A DNA stretch of 64,000 nucleotides from Gymnothorax reevesii. Taxonomy: Eukaryota > Chordata > Actinopteri > Anguilliformes > Muraenidae. Position 1 is the stretch's first letter. The number at the start of each line of letters is the position of its first letter. A program made the translations under genes and the position numbers. The notes below the pieces were generated by a model that was not told the DNA's origin, did no database searches, and worked only from the letters and a program-made list of their open reading frames with translations. The stretch is taken from contig CM056592.1 in NCBI GenBank assembly GCA_029721435.1, positions 33,925,611 to 33,989,610 of the forward strand, read 5' to 3'. This document shows positions 36,703 through 47,869 of the stretch, in pieces.

Positions 36703-37698
36703 ATATTCGTCAGACTCTGCTAGAAATCTCATCAATTGACAATAACGTGCAATGCAATGATCGGAAACCCTGTGATTTCAGTACAGCTAACAGCACTCTC
36801 CCCAAAATTAAAAGCTAAATGCTGATATCATCCTGGAAAATAGAACACCATATCACTCAATTTTCATTCTACTCAGTTGTAAATAAAAATTGGACTACAT
36901 CAGGCACTTTGTGCACGATTCAAATTCCACCACTAAGCAATTTTGTTTTAGTTTCCAAGGCTTTCTAATCACAATATCCAAAAACAAAGATAATTTTTTT
37001 TCCTAAGACCCCTTAGAGCCGCCTGACAGGGGACAGCAGGCAGAAAAAAGGAACAGCCTACATTCACCGCCACACCGACAGCAGCAGTGTGAACTTCATT
37101 AATGCCTGTGGCCCAATTCAGAAACATCCCACAGAGCAAAAACCACAGACCACTTCAGTCCCAGTTATGCTTTTATCATCTAAACCACTTTACAGCAGAG
37201 TTTTCCTTCACAAAAAAAAAAAAAAAAAAAAAAACATAAAAATAAGCAAGTGCAATAAAACAAAACCAAACATTTGAAAAAATAAAAAATATGACATTTT
37301 AAAACACAGTTAGAAATGGACATTGAGCGACTTACCCTGGTGATAGTCATATTTCAGATGTGGAATTGCAATCAATAAATGCACTAACAAATGCAGCTGT
37401 ATGATGACAGGACAACTTATTTAATCTGAACTCTCAATATATTTAAATAAATTGTGGAAATGGGCAAAATATTCACTTTTCTGAAATCTCATGACCCTTA
37501 GAAACAGCAGTAATCTTAAAATCTTTAACAGCCACATACACAAAGTAACTCACTGGGCCATTTCTCTGGTTACTGAGCTCAGTAACAAGACGTAGCAGCT
37601 GTCTGAGGTCTGTGATTTAAATAGTTAATCAGCCATGAACCGCAATATAAAGTCCTTTAATGGCCCGCGGGCACTCAGCCGAGATAGACGCGGCACAC
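36701..37698. other. 3' flank of cox11
   Basis: Nothing recognised beyond A-runs (37213-37234). An ATTAAA polyadenylation-type hexamer lies on the minus strand at 37661-37656, only 38 bp after the cox11 stop, and may or may not be used. Confidence 0.4.
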
Positions 37699-37881
37699 TC
37701 AGCTGTACCCGGGGAGAGGTAATTTCAGTCCTTCCTTCGCTTCGAAAAACGTGTAAGAGAGAGTTATCGTGTCCACCCTCGCCATCCTGGGATCCTCGTC
37801 GAATTCTGGGTCGATGTAGAAGAAAACGGGCATGTCCACTTCCTCCTGCGGCTCCAGCCTCTGCTCTTCGAAGCAGAAACA
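37699..37881 (-). CDS. cox11: cox11 exon 4 with stop
   Basis: 60 codons plus TGA at 37701-37699. It begins with the copper-binding CFCFEEQ and ends KLPLPGYS. Acceptor TTGCCTCAG|TGT. Confidence 0.96.
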   Translation of the reverse strand, partial: CFCFEEQRLEPQEEVDMPVFFYIDPEFDEDPRMARVDTITLSYTFFEAKEGLKLPLPGYS

Positions 37882-40800
37882 CTGAGGCAAAACACACACA
37901 TTAAAACTTTATTTCAGCGCTTATAAAGTATATAAATTTAATTATCTAGTGCTGTTGAAATTCTATCATGTGGTGACAAGTCACCACATGATAGGTTTTA
38001 AACAGCTTTGATTTTGAGATCTTGCGTCATTGAGCAACAATAACTGCATTTAGCGCTCAAAGGATTAATGCTGACAAAGTCAACACGGTGGAGGCTCTGA
38101 CCGAGACCATAAATCATGAGACAGAAAACAGCAGGAAAGAGATGGAATTGAAACGCCATTTGGAAAATATAGAAAGACCAGCCAAAAAAAAAAATGCAAG
38201 CACTACGAAGAGATCTGTAAGAGCTTGTAGCGAAGCAAAGAAATGTTCAAAAAATTGGCACAGAACACCATCAGCCCGGAATGTGCAAGGGTTTATATCT
38301 GCAATGGATAATATTATTTTTGCCATGAAATATTATTTATATGATGCATTTCCATCACATCAGATTTCTGACAGCTTATTGCTACCTCCATCAAGTCCCA
38401 TTGCAGTTAGGAAAATGGGCCTCGCTGAAGCAGGCAATACCCCTCAGCCCCAAAGGTCACTACTGCAAGGTCAAAGGTCAAACTGGGACGAAACCTCAAA
38501 AAGGCACACCTACCCCCCATTGAAAGTCCACATATGCAATATGAACTTTCTGACCCAAGTGGTTACAGAGAAATAGCCCGAAAATTGGCAGCCGCCCGCC
38601 CGCCGAAGAGACGACAATACCCCTCGTGCCCGTGTCAGGCTGAGGGGTAATAAACTTAATGTCCTGAATATCTTGGTGCCCAGCAGGGTATCAAGTGTTT
38701 TCTAGTAATTGAGCGAATGGAAGCCCAGTTACCCCAACAGCGGCTGTGAAGCCCGGACACAATCTCTGCTCGCATCTCGTCTTAAACAGCATTTCAGCTT
38801 TGATAGTGTACCTGAATTTTGTTGAAGTACTGTCCGGCATCAAAAGGCACAACATTATAGGTGGAGATGCCAATCACCGGTTTATCAGTGGGATTCCTCG
38901 CTTTATAAAATGCCAGGGCTGTTTCTCCTGGAACCACCTGAAAAAACGAGAAACATTCAGCATTCAAACAACTGTATCTGAAGGCTGCTTTCATGTTAAG
39001 AGATTAATGGCACACAGTTCTACAGTGGCATCGAGTAATGCAACTCGCATCATATTCACAAACCAGACTAAGAAGTTTTTTTGCAGTGCAAAGAAAAGTG
39101 TTCTCGCAGTGGGTGCATTACTGCTGTGACCTTTGACCCAGTCAAACCAAACATGGTGGATTCTGAACTAAACATTGTTATAAACACATCCATAATGCAC
39201 CAAGCCCTTGTGCCAACCGGTTGCAGAGATCTCATCCTCACTAAATAAAACATTTTCATGTTCAGAAATGTTGACTCAGGTGAACCTAACGTGGAGCAAG
39301 ACAGTACAACCTGAGAGTTATATAAACACATCCCTAAAGTATGAAGCCACTGAACCAAGCGGTTGTTGAGATCTCATCCACAAAGGAGAGCATGATGGTA
39401 ACACCGATGAACTTGTTTAAAAGGAGCTCTTTCCAACAAGCTCCCACATGAGATTTTCAACAGCTCAGAATAATTACATTTTTAATTCCTTGCAAAATTA
39501 TTCAGCGCTCTAAGGGTTAATAATGTGACAGAGCAATAAAGGGCTAAGTAGGCCAAGATAAAGGGTACGTCCATAAACACCAGTGTAGTATGAAGCATTA
39601 CCAGCATGTACCATCAATTAAGTTGAATACAGGAGGAGAATGCACATGCTGAGTAATTAAGAGCCAGATTCTGTAAGATTCACCCAGGGGGTGATACATC
39701 ACTGTTCAGTTTTACAATTAAACTTTTTTTGTGGGTAGATATATCCCACAAACTAAAAAAAATTATGTTTTTTTATCCGAAAGACCACGCCGATTGAAAA
39801 ATCCAGCCCATTTTAGGGTAGGGGTCTGAAGGGCCTAAATGGGGCCAGTCAAAAATTGGACTTTGCCCTCTGAATATCTTCATGCGCCCTCAAAAAGCCT
39901 CCTTCATCTTATGGTATTTTGATATAAGGGCAGAGTAGTTCCAAATAACGGTAGAATTTTCGAGGCTAATTGAGGGCGCCTCTAATCCCAATTTTTGGCA
40001 TTTTAGACCATGTTTGAGGCCCTCCCAGTTCCTGCGCCCTCAAAAAACCTTGCTGGTTTATGTTTACTTAGACATATAGGGGACTTCTAGTCTTAAAAAT
40101 AATGTTAATAGCAAGGATTAATGAGGGCGCTTGTGTATAGAGGGCGCTTTTTGCAGCCTTCTATGGAATTTTATGAAACTTGTTTTATTATGTTCCAATA
40201 TATTTTTATTATCTATGATATAAATATCTAGGCAGAATTTTTCCTCATCAACCCTATATGGGCAAAAACATACACGCCCAATCGCCACTTTATTTTAGAA
40301 CTTTTCAGTTATTTTCTGACTGTTTTGCCATATTCTCAGAAGTTGCAAAGCACTATCTATTTCATTTGGACAAGTAAGTCAATCAATTTTTTTGGAATGA
40401 GAGATTTTCATAAGTCTCAAATTGCCAAATATAATCCATTTGTTGCGTTTGAACCTTTGGGCAAGTATGTCCTTCAGTTACTTTAGGACTCTTGTTTTCT
40501 GAATTCATCCTGCTCATTCTTGTTGCGTGGTTTTCTGAATTTATCCTGTTCTTATTTTTGGATGGTGAATGAACTACCATGGAGGTATTACGGAACTACA
40601 CATGAAGTCATAGTGACAAAACCTTTGACCTCCATGTCCACTCTGGGCATGCCCGTCCATCACTTATACATGTAGTTGCTAGCCAACCAGACATCTTTTT
40701 GGCACCTCCAGGGTCAGGGGTCATTGTTCATTGTTTTGTTTTCATTCAAGTTTGGATACATTTCACTTGCAATTAATGTTTTGGTTCAATTATTGTTATG

Positions 40801-43098
40801 ATGTTTTTTGCTCTTAGGTTGTTGCCACCCATTACTGTGTACAAGAATCAATCTTCGTCCCTCATTGAGTCATGATCTGGTGTGCATGTTTCTGCCCATA
40901 TAGGGTTAATGAGGCAAAAGGCCATGTAGATGTTTATATCATGAATAATAGAGATATAGTGGAACATGATAAAACAAGTTCCAAAAAAATCCATAGAGGG
41001 CGCACCAAGGTATGGCCCAACAAACATTGCCCTAAATGGTGTTCCATGCTGCAAAAAGCGCCCTCTATACACAAGCGCCCTCATTAATCCTCGCTGTTAA
41101 TGTTATTTTTAAAACTAGAAGTCCCCTATATGTCCAAATAAACATCAACCAGCAAGGCTTTTTGAGGGCGCAGGAACTGGGAGGGGCTCAAACATGGTCT
41201 GAAATGCCAAAAATTAGGATTAGAGGCGCCCTCGAATAGCCTAGAAAATTCTAACGTTATTTGGAACTACTCTGCCCTTATATAAAAATACCACAAGGAG
41301 GAGGAAGGAGGCTTTTTGAGGGCGCACAAAAATATTCAGAGGACAAAGTCCAATTTTTTGACTTTGGCCCCATTTAGGCCCTTTGGACCCCTACCCTAAA
41401 AAGGGCTGGATTTTTCAACCGGAGGGGTCTTTCGGATAAAAAAAAAAAAAAAAAAAGTAATTTTTGTCAGTTTGTAGGATATATCTACCCACATAAAAAG
41501 TTTCACTGTCAAACTGAATGGAGATACATCACCCCCTTCTATATATTGGGTGAATCTTAGAGAATCTGGCTCTTAATAAATCATAGTATACCTCAACTGT
41601 TTCTAGTGTGGATCCTCACAAAGTTATTCATGCCAAGGTTAACTGAGGGGACCAAACAAACCAAAGCAAGACGAATAACAATTAAACCAGCCAAAGGACG
41701 AAGCTTTTAAAATTCAACAATAATAATCGGACGTTTCCATTGCACGTGGGAGTAACTGGTTCAGTTGTTTAAAGGCTGTTTATAGTGAATGTCGAGAGCT
41801 GTAAAATAAGCAAATCTCTCTGCAAAACTTACGTAGATCTCGGTCTGCTGGGGTCGAAAGTTCCACTGCATGCTGGCGTGTACATCAGCGTTAAAGGTGA
41901 CCTTGATAACGCGATCTTTGACGGGGGTCATCGTCGCCACTTGCTCAGTGTCATGGCCGGCAGTGGCAGTTCCACCGAGGCCTGACGCCTACATCACAGA
42001 GAGAAGCTCTTTTTCAGTGAACCTCCAGTCATCCTCCAGTGAATCTGCTCTCTTTCCTTAACAAGTTCCTTCTTCACCTCAATCACAATTACAGCACACA
42101 TCACAGAGGTAACCTACCCTGTGCCAAGGGATCTAACATCCAGGAGCTTTTCATTGCAACCTTAACCTGGCACACCTGACTCTGCTGAACCGCAGCAGAA
42201 CAGGAGCTCAAGCTTTTGTGTCAGGTGAGCATTGTTAGCGTTGGAGTCAAAACCTACAGGACGGCAGATCTTCGGGAACAGGGCCGGAGATCACCAGTCT
42301 GGTACATCATTAGAACCGAACGAGCACTGTGCGGTCTGGGCTCGGAATAGTAATCATCTCGCTGTTGATACTCCATCCTGCCACGAATTCTTCACAGCCC
42401 ATTTTCTTAAACAGGCTCCATGTGGTTGAATTAGCCCACCTATAGCAACAAACACCTGAACTCCCTGCCTTTCCCAAAGAACACTAAGGTACAAGCCATT
42501 TCTTTTTTTTTTTTTACCTGATGCATTGCCTGGACAACCCAATGCACAATCAACTAGTGAACTACTGCTAGCCCTTTTCTTGGAGGCCATACAGTGGCCT
42601 CAATATTTTAATTTCCACATTGTTTTCGAGTATAATAACTTTGAAAAAATCACCACTAATGATAAATCACTTAACCTGATTGTAAGCATTTCCTGTCAGT
42701 AGAATGCGTGAGTCTAAGGATAGCCTAGCGGTTATAAATGTTCGCGGAATCTTACTTGCCTGGCAATACAATCTGTAAAGCGGCACCGCCGCGTAGGACA
42801 TGCCGATCATCCCGACTCCCGCGGCGGCGATGTAGGTCAGGACGGTCTTGTTTCGCTTTCGCCACTCCTCCTCCTGGCTCTCTTTATGGGGGTTCCTGCG
42901 GCCTTTTATCCCCCTAATTTGGTTACCCACTCGCTGGGGGGCCCTCCTACACATGACATGTTTTGCAAAACTATAAAAACCCCTGGAAATTACCAGGCTG
43001 TTCAAGCCCTTGCTGCAAATGCAGTCCTTTAACGGAAAAGATCTTACAGCAGTCTTTGACCAGCACAGGGACTCACGTAAAAGGCCTGGCAGAAGCAT
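37699..43098 (-). CDS. cox11: cox11, mitochondrial copper chaperone for cytochrome c oxidase (complete, 4 exons)
   Basis: Four minus-strand exons, 43098-42760, 41988-41833, 38937-38812 and 37881-37699, join in phase to a 267-residue protein (human COX11 is about 276). COX11 inserts copper into the CuB site of subunit 1 of cytochrome c oxidase and sits in the inner mitochondrial membrane with its C-terminal domain in the intermembrane space. Visible features: a basic, Ser-rich N-terminal presequence-like region (residues 1-60), a membrane segment at about 85-107 (TVLTYIAAAGVGMIGMSYAA), a conserved Cys just after it (C112 in LYRLYCQ), the globular domain (WNFRPQQTEIY, VVPGETALAFY, IGISTYNVVPF), and the copper-binding CFCF motif at residues 208-211. 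The start at 43098 is chosen because the next upstream ATG (43112) is out of frame. All residues expected for function are present, so the gene looks intact despite heavy transposon load in its introns. Confidence 0.96.
37942..38064 (+). mobile_element. TTAA-type palindromic MITE, copy D (5' truncated)
   Basis: Lies in cox11 intron 3. The inner palindrome is shortened to CTATCATGTGGTGACAAGTCACCACATGATAG (arms about 15 bp). The right end TAGCGCTCAAAGGA is followed by TTAA (38065-38068). The CCC...GCGC left end is missing; a TTAA at 37938-37941 abuts the truncated start. Confidence 0.7.
38434..38652. repeat. Repeat with inverted CCCCTC/GAGGGG ends
   Basis: GCAATACCCCTCAGCC at the start and GGCTGAGGGGTAATAA at the end are inverted copies. 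The interior holds AAGGTCAAAGGTCAAA. Lies in cox11 intron 3; no frame of interest. Confidence 0.5.
38812..38937 (-). CDS. cox11: cox11 exon 3
   Basis: 42 codons, acceptor TTTTTCAG|GTG and donor CAG|GTACAC. Encodes VVPGETALAFYKARNPTDKP through AGQYFNKIQ. Confidence 0.95.
39407..39516 (-). mobile_element. TTAA-type palindromic MITE, copy E (truncated)
   Basis: In cox11 intron 2. The right end is the best-preserved form of the family (CAGCGCTCTAAGGG then TTAA at 39517-39520). The left half is lost and the inner palindrome is damaged (CTTGTTTAAAAGGAGCTC then CAACAAGCTCCCACATG). Confidence 0.75.
39657..41576. mobile_element. 1.92-kb foldback element in cox11 intron 2
   Basis: Arms 39657-40280 and 40877-41576 are inverted copies along their whole length, outermost TTAAGAGCCAGATTCT against AGAATCTGGCTCTTAA, innermost TGCCCATATAGGGTTGATGA against its partner at about 40896. 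A TAA stands outside each end (39654-39656 and 41577-41579) and may be a 3-bp target duplication. The spacer is about 600 bp and has no transposase. Arms repeat the motif GAGGGCGC/GCGCCCTC at least ten times. The length of the right arm is increased by an A-run (about 41440-41456). Such a structure can form a long RNA hairpin when cox11 is transcribed. Confidence 0.9.
40281..40876. other. Spacer of the foldback element
   Basis: About 250 bp of this spacer (40298-40550) recurs inverted at 44775-45052. It includes an internal near-repeat, GAATTCATCCTGCTCATTCT and GAATTTATCCTGTTCTTATT, with related TTTGGACAAGTA / TTTGGGCAAGTA blocks. A minus-strand open frame here (40580-40383) is shared in part with the other copy but has no recognised domain. 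Confidence 0.7.
41833..41988 (-). CDS. cox11: cox11 exon 2
   Basis: 52 codons between acceptor TGATGTAG|GCG and donor TAC|GTAAGT. Encodes ASGLGGTATAGH through NADVHASMQWNFRPQQTEIY. Confidence 0.95.
42760..43098 (-). CDS. cox11: cox11 exon 1 (coding part)
   Basis: 113 codons, ending phase 0 after TGTATTGCCAG. The intron begins GCAAGT rather than GTAAGT, so this is a GC-AG intron with an otherwise perfect donor consensus (CAG|GCAAGT). Confidence 0.95.
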
Positions 43099-43507
43099 TG
43101 TGCTGATTGCATGAAAGCTCCTTAAAACGATTCCAGGTCCAAACTTACCCCTAAAAAAATAAAAGAACCCATTATATACTCAGCATATTTTTTAAATCCA
43201 ACTCATATTTTGAAGTGTATAAACATGGCAAAGTTACCGGGCAAAGATAACAGTAATAATAATAATAATAATAAAATACTGTCCAAGTTCATTCCATAAG
43301 ATTTTGGTAAAATAGTCCCTGAAGCATCCCACAACAATGGATCAAAAATATAACTTCAAGTGAACTTATAAAGTACAGAAACACAACAATTACATCATCA
43401 CAACATAAATTTTAAGGATGCTGCGGCAGCTACATAAAATTTAATCGTGACTTAGCAAAGTGACAGTAGTTTGGATCAGAATCCTATCAGGTCCAATCTA
43501 ATCCACA

Positions 43508-43666
43508 AAGGGCCGGTGTGGGTGCTGGTTTTTGTTACATCCCGACACTAACACACCTGATTCTACTCATCGAGGTCTTGATTGACCCGCCCTGATCAGT
43601 TAATTAGTGGTATCAGGTGTTGTGGCACTGGGAAAAAAGCAAACATCTGCACCCACACCGGCCCTT
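43508..43666. mobile_element. Short TIR element (MITE-like) just upstream of cox11
   Basis: AAGGGCCGGTGTGGGTGC at 43508 and GCACCCACACCGGCCCTT ending 43666 are exact inverted ends of 18 bp around a 120-bp interior. Target duplication not evident. It resembles a short repeat often seen in fish genomes. Confidence 0.8.
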
Positions 43667-44774
43667 CATTTATAAGACTGAACACGCCTGATAAACGATC
43701 AACATCCTGCTGAAGACCGATCAACTGACGTCACACGAGGAACCTGTTAGTTTAATGACAGTTAGTGTCCTCAAAGTAACGTTATCCAATGAATGAAAGC
43801 ATCAATGTTCATGCAACTCAAGTAAAGAGAGATTATATGCTCAAGGGGGTCACGGCAAAACTTTGCTAGCAGATTCCCGATACATGAATTTCGTACTATC
43901 TGGTCTTTGACCAAACGATAATTTACCAGGTGTTAGCGTTCGTTAGCAGGCAGCAACCTGGCCTCTTTGCAGCCCACATGTACGTAAGCCATCCAGCCGT
44001 AAACACCTATCAAATAGACGTCTGGACAACTCCCTGTCCATTAACTAATCATACACACCAACATTATATACGCACACTTACTATCATACCACTTTTAAAA
44101 TCGTTTCTTCAGCGTTACATTACCTGTTATGCCTCTTTTCACCTTTCAAAATTTGCGTTACCAAACCATTGCGTAAAACGTGATGGTCCCTCCCTTAAAA
44201 ACTTCCCGAAGGATCGCATCGATTTCACGTTTGGTTCCGTGACATGATTCTTCTTCTGAGTTCTGTTAGTGTAAACTAACCCTAAGTTTATTACCGCCAT
44301 CTACTGGATTGGAGTGCGGAACAATAGATTGGGAGAGCACAAAAAACCCCGAAATTATCTTCCCTCACCCTAACCCACAATCTTCGATAAAAAATATATA
44401 TATATTTGCACTAGTAATTTAAGACTCGATGTTTAATGCCCACCAAATCCATTCCCAAAATTTCCTTGTCTTGTCTCCCCCTTCACGTCAGTTATCACAG
44501 AGATCTCATTCGCTGCGTGTATCATCATTCTTATCCTCTGATTGGTTCAATTTCACCTTCACAGTTTATCACCATTACTGTGAGCGCTAAAAAACATCCT
44601 TTTGTCAATGTCCAGAAAGTAATTCTCCGGGCTTCTTTGTTCACTCACCTTCATTTCAATTGTGTCTAGCCCTTTTCTCACTGCTCATTTTTCTAGCCTC
44701 ACTTTCTTAGCCTCTGCGTACAACATTTTATTCTGCGTTCATGTCCGCTCAACCTTATTTTGTTATTTCCTTAA
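43667..44774. other. No recognised gene between cox11 and stxbp4
   Basis: Includes an (AAT)n-poor, AT-rich stretch and a fish-repeat-like fragment near 44290-44330 (ACCGCCATCTACTGG). A short (AAT)n lies just left at 43251-43274. Confidence 0.4.
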
Positions 44775-45052
44775 AAACTCAGAAAACCACACAAGAATGA
44801 TCATATGAATTCAGAAAACCACAGAACAAGAATGAGCAGGATGAATTCAGAAAACAAGAGTCCTAAAGTAACTGAAGGGCATACTTGCCCAAAGGTTCAA
44901 ACACAACAGATGGATTATTTGGTAATTTTGCAACTTAGGAAAATCTCACATTCCAAAAAAATTGATTGACATACTTGTCCAAATGAAATAGATAGTGCTT
45001 TGCAACTTCTGAAAATATGGCAAAACAGTCAGAAAATAACTGAAAAGTTCAC
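44775..45052. repeat. Second, inverted copy of the foldback spacer sequence
   Basis: Matches 40298-40550 in reverse complement over most of its length, for example AATGAGCAGGATGAATTCAG, GAGTCCTAAAGTAACTGAAG, CATACTTGCCCAAAGGTTCA and TTGCAACTTCTGAAAATATG, with extra GAATTCAGAAAACCAC-type units at the start. No foldback arms flank it, so it is either the parent sequence captured by the foldback element or a remnant of another copy. Confidence 0.85.
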
Positions 45053-45374
45053 AATGCTTTGCCCCCACTTGATAACTGCATTCAGTGGCCATTTCTCAAT
45101 GTGTAGGCTCCAGCCATTATAGGCTTCATTTCAGTTTTGAAAACACAAGAACCACTCGCAGATCACAGATGAGCCGTTTTAGGCGTCTTAAATAACAGCA
45201 GATTACAGACATATGCACGGAGTGAATATGAGCTTTTAGGCGTGGAGTGGTAGAGGGGACTGGTCTGTGGTCTGTAACCCCAATAGCAGACCATAGGATA
45301 TGGATACGCTGAGCACGCTGTAACGCCGAAGCAGGATGAAACGGAAGTATGACCACTTGCCAGAAACAGATTAG

Positions 45375-45765
45375 TAAAAATGCATCAGTTTTATATAGCG
45401 TTTTTCTGGGCACTCAAAGATGCTTCACGATGGATACATTATTTTATTCACTCACACATTCACGCTCTGATGGTGTTAAACTACGTTTTTGTAGCCACAG
45501 CTGCCCTGGGGCAGACTGATGGAAGCATGGCTGCCAGCATGCGCCTACGGCCCCTCAAACCACCACCAAACATTCACACACAGCCATACAGGAGTGTTCG
45601 TATATTGCATGTTTTTGTACCCGGAGGTACAAAAATATAGCACCCGGAGGAAACCCACGCGAACACGAGGAGAACATGCAAACTCTACACAAAAAGGCCC
45701 CAGGCCCGATTCAACCCCCCGACCTTCTTGCTGTGAGGCAGTAGTGCTAGCCACCGTGCCGCCCA
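45375..45765 (-). repeat. Widespread fish interspersed repeat
   Basis: TCAGTTTTATATAGCGTTTT, CACTCACACATTCACGCTCT, CAGCTGCCCTGGGGCAGACT, GGAGGAAACCCACGCGAACA, CTTGCTGTGAGGCAGTAGTG and GCCACCGTGCCGCCC follow in the order known for a common fish repeat; the last part is the inverse of the 13275 head. The start is shared with 58315-58470. Confidence 0.8.
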
Positions 45766-47530
45766 AAAAAATGTGCAAGTCAAGGAGGAAGCATGGAGGG
45801 AGGGGATTAGAACAAGGCAATAATTAAATAACGAGAATCAATTAATGAAAAGTCACTGAAACTGACACAGATGGCTGAACTGTAGGGAAAATAATAAACA
45901 TAAACATGAATAAACATATTTTGCTGTTTCCATAGATAATCAATGTCAAAAAAATGCTATGAGTACTATTTTTATTATGGATCTTAATTTTTCAAGTCCC
46001 AGACATGGATGAAGCAATGACATTCATATATTAATGGTATTTGAAAAGTAGCTAAACGAAATCATGAAAATAGGGTAAAAAAAAAACAAAAAAGTTTCCA
46101 AACAGTTTTAATGTAAACTTCATATAGCAAGGAAAATCTCTTTCATTAAAGATGAACTACTGGGACATAGAATCGCCCATAGGTGAGGAAACATCCAAAT
46201 ATAATTTTCAACCCATAACTCCCGGTGATGAAGTGGCATCATAACCCTACATCGCGGACTATGCTTCACGAGTGGGCTCATGATTGTATTGGGACTGATT
46301 CACAATAATCTCCCATTTCTGGGGCTATCAGTCAATGGAAATGTAGCTCTCAAATCATAAAATCTTTTGTTGTGAATGTGATATTCCATTGGTGGGCTAT
46401 ATGAAAGCTACCGCACTCATGATCCTCTCCAATTATATTCTTTAATCTCCCGCAGGACCATGGCGCATTCCTACTTTGGCTACTTTCACTTAGAATCTCC
46501 ACTCCCACCAGTTTCCTGCCATCAAATTTTGTTTGAAGTGCTGTGAGTCTGTGTTTTTCCATAGATTTTCTCTGGCTGCAGCTGAATATGGCAGAAGGAT
46601 TCCATGCAGCAGGGTTCAGATCAGAGTCAGTTCAGCGTGTGCAGAGTATAACCTGCTTCGGCTCGCCATCTGATATTACTATCTCAGAGTCCAATGCGCA
46701 AAGCATCTGACAGTGGTTCCAAACATTTTCAGGTATGATACTTTGTGTCAGTCCTTCACAGGGTGTGGACAGCACAATTATGTCTTTAAATATGGTCCAA
46801 ATATCCAAACATGATATTGATGATTTTGTATGACCTGTAATTGTTTAATATCAGCATGAAGTGCTTTATTCATAAGAATTGGAATGATGTGGCTAAACTG
46901 AGGCCACATCACTGTCAAAAACAAGGTTATCAATCACAGCCACTATCCTTAACTTCGATAAACCAAGGTGCGCTTTGATCAAATGAGCTCTCGACTCGAT
47001 ACTCTTCTTTTAACCTTCCAAGGAAATATTTTCCTTCTCATTGCACAATTATCATCAAACCGAGCTAGCACTCCTGTCTTCCCTTTTCATGGGTTTTCTA
47101 GTTTAGTCAAGTGTGACATAGTGTTATAATAGCTGGCATTATTGCCACACAACAAGATGATGGGTCTGGGTCTGGCATTACTGGGGCCTTTCAACATTGC
47201 TTGTTTGACTCATGTTTGTGTGGATTGTATTGGATAATCAGGTTTTCCCATTAAGTTTGGACACAAGCATATCAGGTTTATTGGAGTACATTATTTTGCC
47301 TCCTGTCTACTGTATTCTGGGATTGGCTCCAGAGCTCATCCCCACCAGTCACCCAAACATCCTCGCTGACCCTCACCAGAGGCATTATGGAAATCTTCAT
47401 AGCGACTGGATGAATGAACAATAAGATCAGCTGGATCCCACAATGACTCACAAAAATAAGCAGTTTTTATTTATTGGCTCTTAGAGTAGCTGCTTTTAGG
47501 GAATTAAGCTAACTGGATGTCAGGAGTTTT
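45766..47530. other. No recognised feature
   Basis: Intergenic; nothing recognised. Confidence 0.4.
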
Positions 47531-47561
47531 CTCCCCGCCCCCGCCCCCAGCCCGCCCCCGG
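47531..47561 (+). promoter_or_regulatory. Cluster of GC boxes, probable stxbp4 promoter
   Basis: CTCCCCGCCCCCGCCCCCAG followed by CCCGCCCCCGG gives three CCGCCC/CCCGCCC Sp1-type sites within 31 bp, just ahead of a probable first exon. Position and orientation fit stxbp4; it lies 4.4 kb from the cox11 start, so a shared tight bidirectional promoter is not obvious here. Confidence 0.5.
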
Positions 47562-47589
47562 TCAGTTGTGTGCCAGGAGAGCGTCAGGG

Positions 47590-47869
47590 AGCGGTACAGC
47601 CATGATGTCGAGGTGAAACGCCCATGTGACGGGTGGTCATCTGGAGACAGGGGAGATTAGAGAGAACGGGAGGATGGTGTTTGTCTCTGTCTGGGTGGAT
47701 TTCTGCCTCTCAGTGGCTGAGACTGACCCACTTTGAACTGTCACCTACGATAAAACAGGGACTTCAGTACCTTTTTTAATTAGACATCACTTCCCTCCTG
47801 TTTTGGGATGCCACTGTTCCCTGAGACTGCAGGAGGGGAGGACTTCGATCGGCTCGCTTTACTTTACTG
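47590..47869 (+). other. Probable untranslated first exon of stxbp4
   Basis: A stretch after the GC boxes that ends in a consensus donor (TTACTG|GTAAGTCC). The start is not determinable. The coding frame begins only at 51519, so this would be 5' UTR. Alternative: an unrelated donor-like site. Confidence 0.4.

Noticed and set aside
38088..38576. 162-residue plus-strand frame
   Set aside because: Lies in a cox11 intron across a MITE edge and a repeat; Lys-rich start comes from A-rich DNA, no domain seen.
41785..42061. Plus-strand frames over 41785-42061
   Set aside because: Antisense shadows of cox11 exon 2.
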